The notes under the pieces are model-generated. The model made no database searches. It was given only the letters and a program-made list of their open reading frames with translations, and was not told the origin of the DNA. From positions 1 to 64,000 of the forward strand of contig CAWAVG010000002.1 of NCBI GenBank assembly GCA_963785425.1: a DNA stretch of 64,000 nt, written 5' to 3'. The DNA comes from RYN-133 sp963785425. GTDB taxonomy: Bacteria > Actinomycetota > Actinomycetes > Mycobacteriales > Jatrophihabitantaceae. Below are positions 1 through 10,547 of the stretch, in pieces; position 1 is the first letter of the stretch; every line of letters begins with the position of its first letter. The position numbers and the translations under genes are program-made.

Positions 1-1
1 G

Positions 2-2266
2 CGGCAGGTCGAGGTCGTGCGCGAAGCGATCCTCGGACTGCTCGCCGCCGACCCGACCCTCGAACCGCGCGACATCGTGATCATGTGCCCCGACGTCGAG
101 CAGTTCGCGCCGTTGGTGGCGGCGTCGTTCGGCATGGCGGAGGAGCCGGGAGCCCATCCCGCGGCGGGGCTCCGCGTGCGGCTGGCCGACCGCGCGCTGC
201 ACCAGACCAATCCGCTCCTCGGGCTGCTGGCGAACCTGCTCGACCTCGCGGCCAGCCGGGTCACCGCCACCCAGCTGCTCGACCTGGCCGGCACCGGCGC
301 GGTGCGCCGCAGGTTCGGCTTCGACGACGACGACATCGAGCGGCTGCGCGTCTGGACGGTCGCCGCCGGCGCGCGGTGGGGGCTCGACGCGGCACACCGC
401 GACCCGTACGGGCTGCGGACGATCGGTCAGGGCACGTGGCGCAGCGCCGTCGACCGGCTGTTGCTCGGCGTGGCGATGGAGGACGACGAGGCCTGGGTCG
501 ATCACGTCGTGCCGCTCGACGACGTCGACAGCGGCGACATCGAACTCGCCGGACGGTTCGCGGAGTTCGTCGACCGTGCCGACCAGGCGGTACGGACGCT
601 CACCGAGTCCCATGACGTGCGCGAATGGACCCGGCTGCTCGACGGGCTGGTGCGCTCGCTCGGCGAGGGCGACCAGCCGTGGCAGGCGATCCAGGTACGC
701 CGCGAACTCGACGAGGTCGCCGAGAGCGCAGCCGACCAGGACATCACCCTCACCCTCGCCGACATCACCACGTTGCTGCAGACCGTGCTGGCCGGACGGC
801 CCAGCCGGGCGAGCTTTCGCACCGGCACGCTCACGGTGTGCACGCTGGTGCCGATGCGTTCGGTGCCGCACCGGGTCGTGTGCCTGGTCGGCATGGACGA
901 CGGCGCGTTCCCCCGGCAAGGAATCGCCGACGGCGACGACGTGCTCGCGCGCGAACCGCGCACCGGCGAGCGGGACGTGCGCAGCGAGGACCGGCAACTG
1001 TTCCTCGACGCGATCTGCGCCGCCGAGGAACACCTCGTGATCGCCTACACCGGTGCCGATCCACGCACCGGCGCACCTGTTCCGCCGTGCGTGCCTCTCG
1101 GTGAGCTGCTCGACGCGCTCGATGCATCGGCCGTCGCGCCGGACGGCTCGCCGGCGCGTGACCACCTCGTCGTCCACCATCCGTTGCAGCCCTTCGATGT
1201 ACGTAACTTCCGCCCGGGTGCGCTCGGCACACCGACCCCGTTCTCGTTCGATCCGTCCGGGCTGGCCGGCGCGCGCGCCGCGGCCGGCGATCGCGTCCCG
1301 GGCGCCCCGCTCGTGCCCGAAGCACTTGCTCCCGCCACGACCGGCGACACGATCTCGCTCGACGACCTGACCCGCTTCCTGCAACATCCGGCGCGTGGGT
1401 TCCTGCGGCAACGCCTCGGCATTGCGATCAGCGGCAGCGACGAGGATCCCGACGACGCGTTGCCGGTCGAGCTCGACGGGCTGCAGAAGTGGTCCATCGG
1501 CGACCGGGTGCTGCGCGCGTGTCTCGCGGGGACGCCGACGCAGACGGCGGCACATCTGGAATACCTGCGCGGTTTCCTGCCGCCCGGCCGGCTGGGCCGC
1601 GAGACGATCCGCTCGATCGGCACGCAGGTCGACGACCTGCTCGCCGCCTGTGAGCCCGAACGGCGCATCGCGGCGCGCTCCGTCGACGTCACCGTCGCGC
1701 TCGGCGACGGCCGGGTGCTCATCGGCACCGTGCCCCATCTGCGCGGAGACGTCGTGCTCTCCGTGGTGTACTCGCGACTGGCGGCGAAACATCGGTTGAC
1801 GTCGTGGGTGCGGCTGCTCGCACTCGTCGCATCGAGCGGCGACGGTGACCTGCGCGCCGTCACGGTCGGTCGCGCGCGCGACGGCGTCGCACGATCCGAC
1901 CTGCACGGAGTGTCGCCCGCGGTGGCGCGAGGTGTGCTCGAGCTCCTCGTCCGCATCCGCGACGCGGGATTGCGCGAACCGCTGCCGCTCGCGCTCGAGA
2001 CGTCGCACCAGTACGCCGCGAGCCGGCCGCGCATGAGCACGGCGAACGCGCTTGCCAAGGCGCAGCACACCTGGGAGGCCGACCGCTTCGACCCCGAGCG
2101 GGACGAGCCCGAACATGTGCTCGTGTTCGGTCGGCATGCGCCGTTCGAGTCGCTGACTGCGCAGGACAGCAGCGGACCGGACGCGATGCCCGACGAGCCG
2201 ACGCAGTTCGGCTCCCTCGCTCGATCAGTCTGGGATCTGCTGGTGCTGGCCGAGGTGCGGCAGTGA
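2..2266 (+). CDS. recC: RecC, exonuclease V gamma subunit (5' end missing)
   Basis: This is the C-terminal two thirds of RecC, the subunit of the RecBCD helicase-nuclease that recognises Chi in double-strand break repair. The reading frame is open from the first bases of the window, and the segment RQVEVVREAILGLL just before and at the first in-frame GTG is typical RecC core, so the true start lies upstream. About 754 residues are visible against roughly 1,100 for the family. The stretch ending DIVIMCPDVEQFAP and the later VVCLVGMDDGAFPR match the helicase-like folds of RecC, and the C-terminal part corresponds to its inactive nuclease-like domain. The stop overlaps the recB start by four bases (GTGA), which fits translational coupling. 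The family call is confident from the sequence together with the following recB and recD genes. Confidence 0.93.
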   Translation, partial: RQVEVVREAILGLLAADPTLEPRDIVIMCPDVEQFAPLVAASFGMAEEPGAHPAAGLRVRLADRALHQTNPLLGLLANLLDLAASRVTATQLLDLAGTGAVRRRFGFDDDDIERLRVWTVAAGARWGLDAAHRDPYGLRTIGQGTWRSAVDRLLLGVAMEDDEAWVDHVVPLDDVDSGDIELAGRFAEFVDRADQAVRTLTESHDVREWTRLLDGLVRSLGEGDQPWQAIQVRRELDEVAESAADQDITLTLADITTLLQTVLAGRPSRASFRTGTLTVCTLVPMRSVPHRVVCLVGMDDGAFPRQGIADGDDVLAREPRTGERDVRSEDRQLFLDAICAAEEHLVIAYTGADPRTGAPVPPCVPLGELLDALDASAVAPDGSPARDHLVVHHPLQPFDVRNFRPGALGTPTPFSFDPSGLAGARAAAGDRVPGAPLVPEALAPATTGDTISLDDLTRFLQHPARGFLRQRLGIAISGSDEDPDDALPVELDGLQKWSIGDRVLRACLAGTPTQTAAHLEYLRGFLPPGRLGRETIRSIGTQVDDLLAACEPERRIAARSVDVTVALGDGRVLIGTVPHLRGDVVLSVVYSRLAAKHRLTSWVRLLALVASSGDGDLRAVTVGRARDGVARSDLHGVSPAVARGVLELLVRIRDAGLREPLPLALETSHQYAASRPRMSTANALAKAQHTWEADRFDPERDEPEHVLVFGRHAPFESLTAQDSSGPDAMPDEPTQFGSLARSVWDLLVLAEVRQ

Positions 2267-5200
2267 ACGACTTCGACCTGTTCGGCGCATTACCGACCGG
2301 CACGACGGTGCTCGAGGCGAGCGCAGGCACCGGGAAGACCTTCACCATCGCTGCGCTCGTCGCGCGCTACGTCGCCGAAGGCAGCGGGCGGCTCGACGAA
2401 CTGCTGGTGGTGACGTTCGGACGGGCCGCGACCCAGGAGCTGCGCGATCGCGTGCGCGAGCGCCTGGTCAGCGCGCGCGACGGGCTTGTCGACATCGCCG
2501 CGGCGCGCGCTGGCGACGACGCGCTGCTGCGCCACCTCGCCGCGACTGAGGACATCGAAGTCGTCGCCCGCCGACAACGCCTGGTCGCCGCGCTCGCGTC
2601 GTTCGACGCGGCCACGGTCGTGACGATCCATCAGTTCTGCCAACTGATGCTCGTCGGCCTCGGCACAGCCGGCGACCTCGACACCGGCGCCGTGCTGGTC
2701 GAGAACCTCGATGACCTGGTGACGGAGGTGGTCGACGATCTCTACCTGCGCAAGTGGGGTCAGGACAACGCGGCAGCGCCGACGATGAGCCTCGACGAGG
2801 CACGGCGGCTCGCCCGCACCGCTGTTGCCGACAGTCAGGCCGTCCTCGTGCCCGAACTCGACGCAGCCGATCAGAGCGCGCCGGCAGTTCGGGTGCGGTT
2901 CGCCCACGCGGTGCGTGCCGAGGTCGACCGTCGCAAGCGCGCCCGGCGCGTCATCAGCTTCGAGGACCTGCTCACGCGGTTGCGCGACACGCTGGCCGAT
3001 CCGGTCACCGGACCCGCTGCCGCCGCACGCTTGCGCAGCCGCTACCGCACCGTGCTGGTCGACGAGTTCCAGGACACCGACCCGGTGCAGTGGGAGGTGT
3101 TGCGGCTCGCGTTCCACGACGCGGCGACGCTGGTGCTGATCGGCGATCCCAAGCAGGCGATCTACGCCTTCCGTGGCGCCGACGTGCAGGCCTACCTGCA
3201 GGCCGCCGAACTCGCCGAGCAGCGCGCGACCCTGGCCCGGAACTGGCGCAGCGACCAGGCACTGCTCGACGGTCTCGACACGCTGTTCCGCGGCGCCGCA
3301 CTCGGCGATCCGCGCATCGTCGTACGCCCCGTCTTCGCCGCTCATCCGGGTCGCTGCCTCGACACCGCCACCGCGCCGGTGAACATCCGGCTGCTGCCGC
3401 GCGACGCAGGCGGGCTGACCGTCGGCCCGTACGTGAGCGGGTCACGCGCGACGTGGTGCGGCAGGTCGTCACGGTGCTCGACGAGGCCCCGCAGCTGCAA
3501 CCGCGCGACGGCGGCCCGGCGCGCGCAGTGCGTCCAGGCGACCTCGCCGTCATCGTGCGCACGAACGCGCAGGCCGCGCTCGTGCACCACGCCCTGCTGG
3601 CCGCCGGCGTGCCGTCGGTGCTGCGGACCGCGTCGAGTGTGTTCGCGACGCAGGCGGCGGCCGACTGGATCGTGTTGCTCGAAGCGCTCGAGCAGCCGCA
3701 CCGCACGACGCGCGTGCGGCGCCTGGCGGTGTCGCCGTTCGTCGGCTGGGACGCCGTCGACCTCGAACGCAACGACATCGACGCCTTCGGGCTGCGCCTG
3801 CGCGGCTGGGCCCGGGTGCACGCCGACCGCGGCGTCGCCGCCCTGTTCGAGACGATCAGCCGCGACGAACGCCTGGCGTCGCGCCTGCTCACCCAGCTCG
3901 AGGGCGAGCGGCTGCTCACCGACCTGCGCCACGTCGGCGAGGCGGTGCACGCCGCAGCGATGAGCGGTCAGCTCGGCCTCACCGCGGCACTCGAATGGCT
4001 GCGCCATCGCGTGGCCGATGCCGCCACCGACCAGTCGGTCGAGCGCAGTCGCCGGCTCGATTCGGATGCCGCTGCCGTCCAGGTCGTCACGGTGCACGCG
4101 AGCAAGGGTCTCGAATTCCCGATCGTCTACGTGCCGTTCGGCTGGGACCGGCACGTCGACTCGGCGAAGGTGCCGCTGTTCCACGACGACGACGGGCGGC
4201 GCGTGCGCAACGTCGGCGGCCCGAGCGCGCCCGGCTTCGGCGCCGACCAGCGGCAGAACAACGTCGAGGAGTTCGGCGAGGACCTGCGGCTGCTCTACGT
4301 CGCGCTGACCCGTGCGCAGGCGCAGGTCACCGCGTGGTGGGCACCGAGCAACACCACCGAGCACGCCCCACTGCACCGGCTGCTGTTCACCGACGACCCC
4401 TCCGCGGGAATCGCCGACGGCGTGCGGGTGCCCAGTGATGCCGGCGCGCTGCGCACCGTCTCGGGGTTCGCGCGTGACGGCTGCCTCGCCGTCACCGCGG
4501 TCGCCGAGCTCGACGCGGCGACGTGGCACCGCACGAAGGTTCCCGCCGCCGCGTTGGCCGCAGCCGTGCTAGGCCGCACCGTCGACATCACCTGGCGGCG
4601 TACCTCGTACACGGCCCTGACCGCGTCGGCGCACGAGAGCGCGCCTGTCATCGGCAGCGAGCCGGAGGTCGGTGACAAGGACGACGAGCCCGACACGCCG
4701 GCGCCGACTTCCGACGCGGCCGAGTTGGCCGACGTCGTCTCGCCGATGGCGACACTGCCCGGGGGTGCCGGCTTCGGCACGATGGTCCACGCCGTGCTCG
4801 AGGGCTACGACCCGAGCACCGGCGACGACGGCCTGCGCGAGCAGGTACGTCTGCAGCTCGCGCGGTCGGGACCGGTCGACCTCGACGCCGACGAGGTCGC
4901 GGCGTCCCTCGCGCCCGCTCTGCGCACGCCACTCGCGCTGCTCGACGGCCGCTCGCTCGCCGAGGTGGCGACGCACGACCGGCTCGCCGAACTCGACTTC
5001 GAGCTGCCGTTGCGCGGGGGCGATCGTCCCAACGGCCGGTCGCGGCTGCGCGACCTCGCGCCGTTGCTGCGCAAGCATCTGGCTCCGGACGATCCGCTGG
5101 CGCCGTATGCCGATCTGCTCGCCGATCCCGTGCTCGGCGACGCGGCGTTGACCGGCTACCTCACGGGCAGCATCGACGTGGTGGTGCGCGCGGGCGGCCG

Positions 5201-5603
5201 GTACGTCGTCATCGACTACAAGACCAACCGGCTCGGCGTGCCCGACACCGTGCTCACCGCATGGGACTACCGGCAAGCTGCCATGACCGACGCCATGCTG
5301 CAGGCCCACTACCCGTTGCAGGCGCTGCTGTACGAGGTGGCGCTGCACCGGTTCCTGCGCTGGCGAGTGCCCGGCTACGACCCCGCGCAGCATCTCGGCG
5401 GCGCGCTCTATCTGTTCCTGCGCGGTATGTGCGGCCCGGAGGTGCGCTTCGGGGACGGGACGGTGCCGGGCGTGTTCGCCTGGCACCCGCCCGCCGCGCT
5501 CGTCGCCGATGCGTCCGACCTGCTGGCCAGGGGATCGGGAACACCCCACGAAGTCGGCCCGCAAAGAACACTTCGCGACTCTGCAGGGACCCCGGGGCAG
5601 TGA
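2263..5603 (+). CDS. recB: RecB, exonuclease V beta subunit (one frameshift)
   Basis: RecB is the SF1 helicase and nuclease subunit of RecBCD. The N terminus has Walker A (ASAGTGKT, about residue 20). A UvrD-type Walker B region (VLVDEFQDTDPVQWE) and the helicase segment VVTVHASKGLEFP follow. The C-terminal nuclease shows the conserved motif GSIDVV...VIDYKTN, with the metal-binding Asp and the DYK triad. The protein begins in one frame and continues in another. The switch lies near 3420-3450, between NIRLLPRDAGGLTVG and VTRDVVRQVVTVLDE, and restoring the frame needs one added base. With that base the gene encodes about 1,113 residues, the usual RecB length. It starts at a GTG inside recC and its TGA overlaps the recD ATG. 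A sequencing error is more likely than a real lesion, because both halves keep all motifs. Confidence 0.92.
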
Positions 5604-7417
5604 TGACCGACCTGACCGCACAGCGTGCGACCGGCGCGCTGCAGTACTTCGGCGAGGCGGGCGTGCTCGACGTCGCCGACGTGCACGTGGCGACCCGGCT
5701 CGGGGCCCTCGCCGGCGAGCACGACGAGCGGGTGCTGCTGGCCGTCGCCCTCCTCGTCCGCGGCACCCGGCAGGGCTCGGTCGTGCTCGATCTCGCCGAT
5801 GTCGCCGACACCGTGACGCCCGAGCTGGACACCGGGTCCGACCCGACGTCCACAGCTCCGGTCGAGGTCGAGCTCGACTGGCCGCCGGTCGCCGAGTGGG
5901 TCGAGGCGTGCGCGCGCAGCCCGCTCGTCGCCGCTCGGGCCGGCGGGCAGCCGGTGCATCTCGTGGGTTCGCGACTGTGGCTCGACCGCTACTGGAAGCA
6001 GGAGGCCGAGGTCGCCGAGGAACTGGCGCGGCGCAGCGCCGACACCCCGGACGATCTCGACACCGCGGCACTCGCCGCGGATCTCGACGAGCTCTTCGGC
6101 GTTGCGCCCGACGACCAGCGCAGCGCGATCGAGGTGGCCGTCTCGTCGCGTGTCGGGGTGATCGCCGGTGGTCCCGGCACGGGGAAGACGACGACGATCG
6201 CCCGGCTGATCACTGTGTTGCTTCGGCAACGATCCGACCTGCGCATCGCGCTGGCCGCCCCGACGGGCAAGGCCGCCGCCCGCTTGGAAGAGGCTGTCCA
6301 CGCGGCGGGTGAGCCGCTGACCGCCGACGACCGTACCGCGCTCGCCGCGCTGTCGGCCTCGACTCTGCACCGCTTGCTCGGACGGGTGCCCGCCGTGTCG
6401 AGTCGCTTCCGCCACAACCGCGACAACCGGCTGCCCTACGACGTGGTGATCGTCGACGAGAGCTCGATGGTGTCGGTGACGCTGATGGCGCGGCTGCTCG
6501 AGGCGCTCGCTCCGGCCGCGCGATTGGTGCTCGTCGGCGATCCGGACCAACTCGCCTCGGTCGAGGCGGGCGCGGTGCTCGGCGACCTCGTCGAGACCGA
6601 CGAGAGGACAACCGCGCTGCACGGCGCCGTCGCCACCCTGCGCACGATCTACCGCTACGACGCCGGCGGAGTGATCGCCGCCCTGGCGCAATGCGTGCGC
6701 GACGGCCGCGCCGACGACGCGCTCGACCTGCTGACGTCCGGCAACGAGGGGCTGATGTTCCACGACGCCCCTGACGACGAGCCGCTCACCGGTGCGGCTC
6801 TGGACGAGGTGCGCACCCTGGTGTCGCACGAGCGTGCCGTGATCGAGACCGCCCGCGCCGGCGACGTGAGCGCGTCGCTCGACACGCTCGACGCCCACCG
6901 CCTGCTGTGCGCACACCGTCTCGGCCCGCGCGGCGTCCGGCACTGGAGCGACGCCATCGAGCGTTGGCTGCTCGCCGACGATCCGGCGCTCGCGCCGCGC
7001 CTGGACGGGCGCTACGCCGGGCAGCCGCTGCTGGTGACGGCCAACGACTACGAGAACGGCCTGTTCAACGGTGACACGGGCGTGGTTGTCGCGCAGGGCG
7101 ACGATCTCGTGGCCGCGTTCCGGCGCGGCGGGGTGCCCGTCACCCTGCCGCTCGTGCGCCTGAGTGATGTGTCGCCGCTGCATGCGATGACCGTGCACCG
7201 TGCGCAGGGCAGCCAGTTCGCCGAGGTCACCGTGCTGTTGCCGTTCGCGGCATCGCCGCTGGCGACACGGCAGACGTTCTACACGGCGATCACCCGCGCG
7301 TCGTCGGCGGTGCGGCTGATCGGCTCGGCCGACGCGGTGCGCGCGTGCATCACTCGCCGCGCCGCGCGCGCCACCGGGCTGCGTGACCGGCTCGCCGGCC
7401 GCCTGGTCAGCCCTTGA
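5603..7417 (+). CDS. recD: RecD, exonuclease V alpha subunit
   Basis: RecD is the second, 5'-3' motor of RecBCD. The 604-residue protein has Walker A (GGPGTGKTTT, about residue 190), Walker B (VIVDESSMV) and the C-terminal UvrD-like block MTVHRAQGSQFAEV, all in the order expected for the RecD superfamily 1B helicase. The ATG at 5603 shares its A with the recB TGA; a GTG three bases upstream is also possible. The last eleven bases overlap the 3' end of the convergent sugar permease gene. The complete recC-recB-recD order indicates a dedicated repair operon. Confidence 0.94.
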   Translation: MTDLTAQRATGALQYFGEAGVLDVADVHVATRLGALAGEHDERVLLAVALLVRGTRQGSVVLDLADVADTVTPELDTGSDPTSTAPVEVELDWPPVAEWVEACARSPLVAARAGGQPVHLVGSRLWLDRYWKQEAEVAEELARRSADTPDDLDTAALAADLDELFGVAPDDQRSAIEVAVSSRVGVIAGGPGTGKTTTIARLITVLLRQRSDLRIALAAPTGKAAARLEEAVHAAGEPLTADDRTALAALSASTLHRLLGRVPAVSSRFRHNRDNRLPYDVVIVDESSMVSVTLMARLLEALAPAARLVLVGDPDQLASVEAGAVLGDLVETDERTTALHGAVATLRTIYRYDAGGVIAALAQCVRDGRADDALDLLTSGNEGLMFHDAPDDEPLTGAALDEVRTLVSHERAVIETARAGDVSASLDTLDAHRLLCAHRLGPRGVRHWSDAIERWLLADDPALAPRLDGRYAGQPLLVTANDYENGLFNGDTGVVVAQGDDLVAAFRRGGVPVTLPLVRLSDVSPLHAMTVHRAQGSQFAEVTVLLPFAASPLATRQTFYTAITRASSAVRLIGSADAVRACITRRAARATGLRDRLAGRLVSP

Positions 7418-8309
7418 CCGCGCCCGAGGCCAGTCCGCGGATGTAGTACCGCTGCAGCGCGACGAACAGGATCACGCACGGCACCATCGCCACCACCGAG
7501 CCCGCGATCAGGTAGCCGTAGTTCAGCGTCCCGTACGTGCCGGTCTGGATGTTGAGCAGCGCGACCGGCAGCGTGAACAGATCGGTGTTGGTGAGGAACG
7601 TCAACGCGCCCAGGAACTCCGTCCACGACGCGAGAAAGGCGTAGAGCACGGTCGTGGCGATCCCAGGCACCACGAGCGGACGGAGCACGTGGAACAGACA
7701 CCGCAGGGGGCCGCACCCGTCGATGAACGCGGAGTCCTCGATGTCGGACGGCACGGCGGCGAAAGTGTTGCGCATGACGAACGTGCCGAAGGGGAGATTG
7801 AACGTCGTGTAGAAGAGGGTCAACCCGAACCGGCTGTCGGTGAGGTGCACGATGTTCAACTCGAGGAACAGCGGCGTCAGCACTGCCTGGAACGGCACCA
7901 TCAGCGTCAGCAGGATCAGCGCGAACACCAGACCCCGTCCGGGGAACCGGAACTTCGCGAACCCGTAGCCCGCGAGGGTGGAGAGCACGGCGACGAGAAC
8001 CGCCGTCCCGCCGGACACCATCAGGCTGTTGGCGACGTAGCGCCACAGGTGGATCTGGCCGGTGAACAGGTCGCTGTAGTTGCCGAAACTCAGATGCGTC
8101 CAGTCGCTCCAGGACGGCGACGCGGTGATGCGGGAGGACGGTTCGAAGGATCGGAACACCGCCCACAGCAGTGGCACGAGGAACACGAGGGAGGCGAGCA
8201 CGCCGCCCGTCCAGTACATCGCGGTGCCGGCGGGCGAGCCCCGCTTCACCTTGCCCTGCGACGGCGCGGCGGATGTCTCGGTGTCGGGACGGGTGGTCAC
8301 TGTGGTCAT
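7407..8309 (-). CDS. CUT1 ABC sugar importer permease (MalG type)
   Basis: This is the inner-membrane permease of a carbohydrate ABC importer, about 300 residues. It has six predicted membrane segments and the MalG-type EAA loop near DIEDSAFIDGCGPLRC, which contacts the ATPase. It ends with the short basic tail RGLASGAVKG common in MalG and AraQ proteins. I chose the ATG at 8309 because an AAGGA ribosome site lies about ten bases upstream; an in-frame ATG ten codons earlier would overlap the upstream permease. It is the last gene of the leftward arabinan operon. No ATP-binding gene follows, so the ATPase must be encoded elsewhere. By context it imports arabinose or arabino-oligosaccharides. 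Confidence 0.88.
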   Translation of the reverse strand: MTTVTTRPDTETSAAPSQGKVKRGSPAGTAMYWTGGVLASLVFLVPLLWAVFRSFEPSSRITASPSWSDWTHLSFGNYSDLFTGQIHLWRYVANSLMVSGGTAVLVAVLSTLAGYGFAKFRFPGRGLVFALILLTLMVPFQAVLTPLFLELNIVHLTDSRFGLTLFYTTFNLPFGTFVMRNTFAAVPSDIEDSAFIDGCGPLRCLFHVLRPLVVPGIATTVLYAFLASWTEFLGALTFLTNTDLFTLPVALLNIQTGTYGTLNYGYLIAGSVVAMVPCVILFVALQRYYIRGLASGAVKG

Positions 8310-8328
8310 CGTCTCGTCCTTCTCACCG

Positions 8329-9240
8329 TCAGGCCTCATCGCCGCGCAGCAGCCGGAATTGCAGCGCGCTCACCAGTCCGACGACGACCACGAGCACCAG
8401 CGACAGCGTGGTCGCGGCGCCGAGGTGCAGTTCGACGAACGCGCGCTCGTAGATCCACATGACGACCGTCGTGGTGCTGGTGCCCGGGCCGCCCTGCGTC
8501 AGGATGTAGAACTGGTTGAACGCGAGGAACGAGCCGATCACCGAGAGAATCAGGCTCAGCGCGATCGTGCGGCGCAGCATGGGGATCGTGATGCGCAGTT
8601 CCTTGTCCCACCAGGACGCACCGTCGATGTCGGCCGACTCGTAGACCTCCGCCGGGATGCCCTGCATGCCGGCCATCAGCAGCATCATCGTCAGGCCGGC
8701 GGCGAACCAGATCACCAACGCACACACCACTGCTGTGGCGGGGACGGTGTTCACCAGCCAAGCCGTGGTGCCGTCGGTGACGTGCAGGGTCTTCAGCAGC
8801 ACGTTGACCATGCCGTTGTTCGGCTGCACCTCGAGCAGCGTGATGAAGCTCAGGGTGCTCAGCCCGATCACGTACGGCAGGAACACGGCGGTGCGGAAGA
8901 ACACCGAGCCGCGCCGGTTGCTGCGCACCAGCACTGCCAGCGCGTAGCCGAGCAGGAAGATCGGTCCGGTGACGATCGCGGTGTACACGAGGGTGTACAC
9001 CGTGGCGTGCCAGAACGTGGTGTCGTTGCCGATCGTGGTGTAGTTCTTCAGCCCGATGTACTTCACGGATCCGATCAACGGCCAGTCGGTCAACGAGATG
9101 TAGATCGCGAACCCGAGTGGCACGAGCACGAGCATGACCACGAACAGGAACGCGGGGGCGACCAACAGCGCGCCGGTGCGCGCGGGGTGGGTGAGGCTGC
9201 GGGCTCGGTGGCCCTGGTTGCGGCGCTGGAGCATGATCAT
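8329..9240 (-). CDS. CUT1 ABC sugar importer permease (UgpA/MalF type)
   Basis: This is the first permease of the same importer, 303 residues. It has a basic N terminus, six membrane segments and the conserved EAA-loop region QGIPAEVYESADIDGASWW. The ATG at 9240 overlaps the stop of the upstream binding-protein gene by four bases (ATGA), and the partner permease starts 19 bases after its stop, so the three are one transcription unit. The family and the import role are secure. The substrate is inferred from the flanking arabinan enzymes. Confidence 0.88.
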   Translation of the reverse strand: MIMLQRRNQGHRARSLTHPARTGALLVAPAFLFVVMLVLVPLGFAIYISLTDWPLIGSVKYIGLKNYTTIGNDTTFWHATVYTLVYTAIVTGPIFLLGYALAVLVRSNRRGSVFFRTAVFLPYVIGLSTLSFITLLEVQPNNGMVNVLLKTLHVTDGTTAWLVNTVPATAVVCALVIWFAAGLTMMLLMAGMQGIPAEVYESADIDGASWWDKELRITIPMLRRTIALSLILSVIGSFLAFNQFYILTQGGPGTSTTTVVMWIYERAFVELHLGAATTLSLVLVVVVGLVSALQFRLLRGDEA

Positions 9241-10547
9241 GATTCCGCCTGGCTCAGAGCCCGTTCGAAGCTGGTCTGGGCAGCGTCGAGCGCCGAGGTG
9301 ATGTCGCCGTTGAACACGGCCGACGTGAACAGCTGGAAGAACGGCCCGCTCACCTGGTTGATCGCGGTGTTGTAGGCGAGCGTGGTCGGTGCGTAGCCGT
9401 GGGGCAGCGCGTGCAGTGCCACGGCCGTACGGGGATACTTCTTGTCGAACGCGGGCGTCGCCACGTCTGCGCGGATCGGGGTGTAGCCCGACGCCGGGAG
9501 CGTCGCCTGTTCCCGGCGTTGCAGCGCGAACTTGATGTACTCCCAGGCGCCGCTCGCGTTGCCGGAGCCGCGGGGGATCGCGATGTTGTCGCCGCCCGCG
9601 AACACGCAGGTGCCGTGCAGGGCTCCCGGCAGGGGTGTGGCCGCGATCTGACTGGCGAACGAGTCAGGGATCCCGGCGGCGATGAGCGCGCCCTCGTTGC
9701 CCGGCCACATCCCCACCGTTCCGGCCAGAAAGTCCTTGCCCCAGGTGGCGCCGGTCTCGGTGCGGCTCGACGGCGACGACAGCCCCTCGGCCCACAGCTT
9801 GTGGTAATCGGTGAGCATGGCGCGCAGTGCGGGATTGTCCTTGATGTGCGCGCTCTGATGGGCGAGGTCACCGGTGAACAGGTAGTTCTTGCTCGCCCAC
9901 ACCGACGGCTGCGCGGTGAACCCCATGATGCCGGGGGAGTCGCCACCGAAGCTGAAGCCCTTGATGCCGTGGCCGAGCTTGGTGATGGCCCGGGCGTCGG
10001 TCACGACCTGGTCGAGCGTGGTCGGCGGCTTGTCGGGGTCGAGCCCGGCCTTCCGGAAGAGAGTCTTGTTGTAGTAGAGGACGCTGATGTCGGCGGCGAA
10101 GGGGACGGCGTAGTGGCGTCCGTGATACGTGGCGAGGTTGAGGTGGGCCGGGCTCAACTCCTTCTTGTACGGCAGCGCGTTCACCAGCGGCGTGATATCC
10201 GTGAGCGCTTCGTGATAGGCGAGCAAGGTCGAGTTGATGTCGTCGATGTCGACGACGTCGGGCACCGACCGGCCCCGGATCGCGGTCGCCAGTTTCGTGA
10301 CGTACTGCGTGTCGGGGATGGCGGTCATGTGCACCTGCACGTCGTGATGCGTCTTGTTGAACGCCGCAACGATGGGGGCCGACGCAGCCTGCGTCGCTGC
10401 CCGCACCCACAGCTCGACGGTGCCTTTCGCGTCGACGCCGAAGCCCGCACCGGTGATCGACGGAGCGGGAAGCGTGCCGGCACCCGTGCACGCGGTCAGC
10501 GCGAGCACGGCGGCGCCGGCGAGCGCGCCAAACGCTCTGCGCGTCAC
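9237..10547 (-). CDS. Extracellular sugar-binding lipoprotein of the importer
   Basis: This solute-binding protein of a CUT1 ABC importer (family 1 type, 436 residues) begins with a short lipoprotein signal: a Arg-Arg pair, a hydrophobic stretch and the lipobox LTAC, followed by CTGAG. The mature part has the usual binding-protein pattern, including VELWVRAATQAASAPIVAAF and VPFAADISVLYYNKTLFRKA. I chose the GTG at 10547 because it gives the signal peptide directly and overlaps the stop of the GH127 gene by four bases (GTGA). A much longer upstream extension in the same frame is the antisense-like tail of another gene. The likely ligands are arabino-oligosaccharides. Confidence 0.87.
   Translation of the reverse strand: MTRRAFGALAGAAVLALTACTGAGTLPAPSITGAGFGVDAKGTVELWVRAATQAASAPIVAAFNKTHHDVQVHMTAIPDTQYVTKLATAIRGRSVPDVVDIDDINSTLLAYHEALTDITPLVNALPYKKELSPAHLNLATYHGRHYAVPFAADISVLYYNKTLFRKAGLDPDKPPTTLDQVVTDARAITKLGHGIKGFSFGGDSPGIMGFTAQPSVWASKNYLFTGDLAHQSAHIKDNPALRAMLTDYHKLWAEGLSSPSSRTETGATWGKDFLAGTVGMWPGNEGALIAAGIPDSFASQIAATPLPGALHGTCVFAGGDNIAIPRGSGNASGAWEYIKFALQRREQATLPASGYTPIRADVATPAFDKKYPRTAVALHALPHGYAPTTLAYNTAINQVSGPFFQLFTSAVFNGDITSALDAAQTSFERALSQAES

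Noticed and set aside
7383..8462. Long frames antisense to the permease genes, and similar ones opposite RecD, GH127, ribokinase and others
   Set aside because: They are Arg-, Ala- and His-rich shadows of GC-biased codons, with no ribosome site or family pattern, and the opposite strand holds clear genes.
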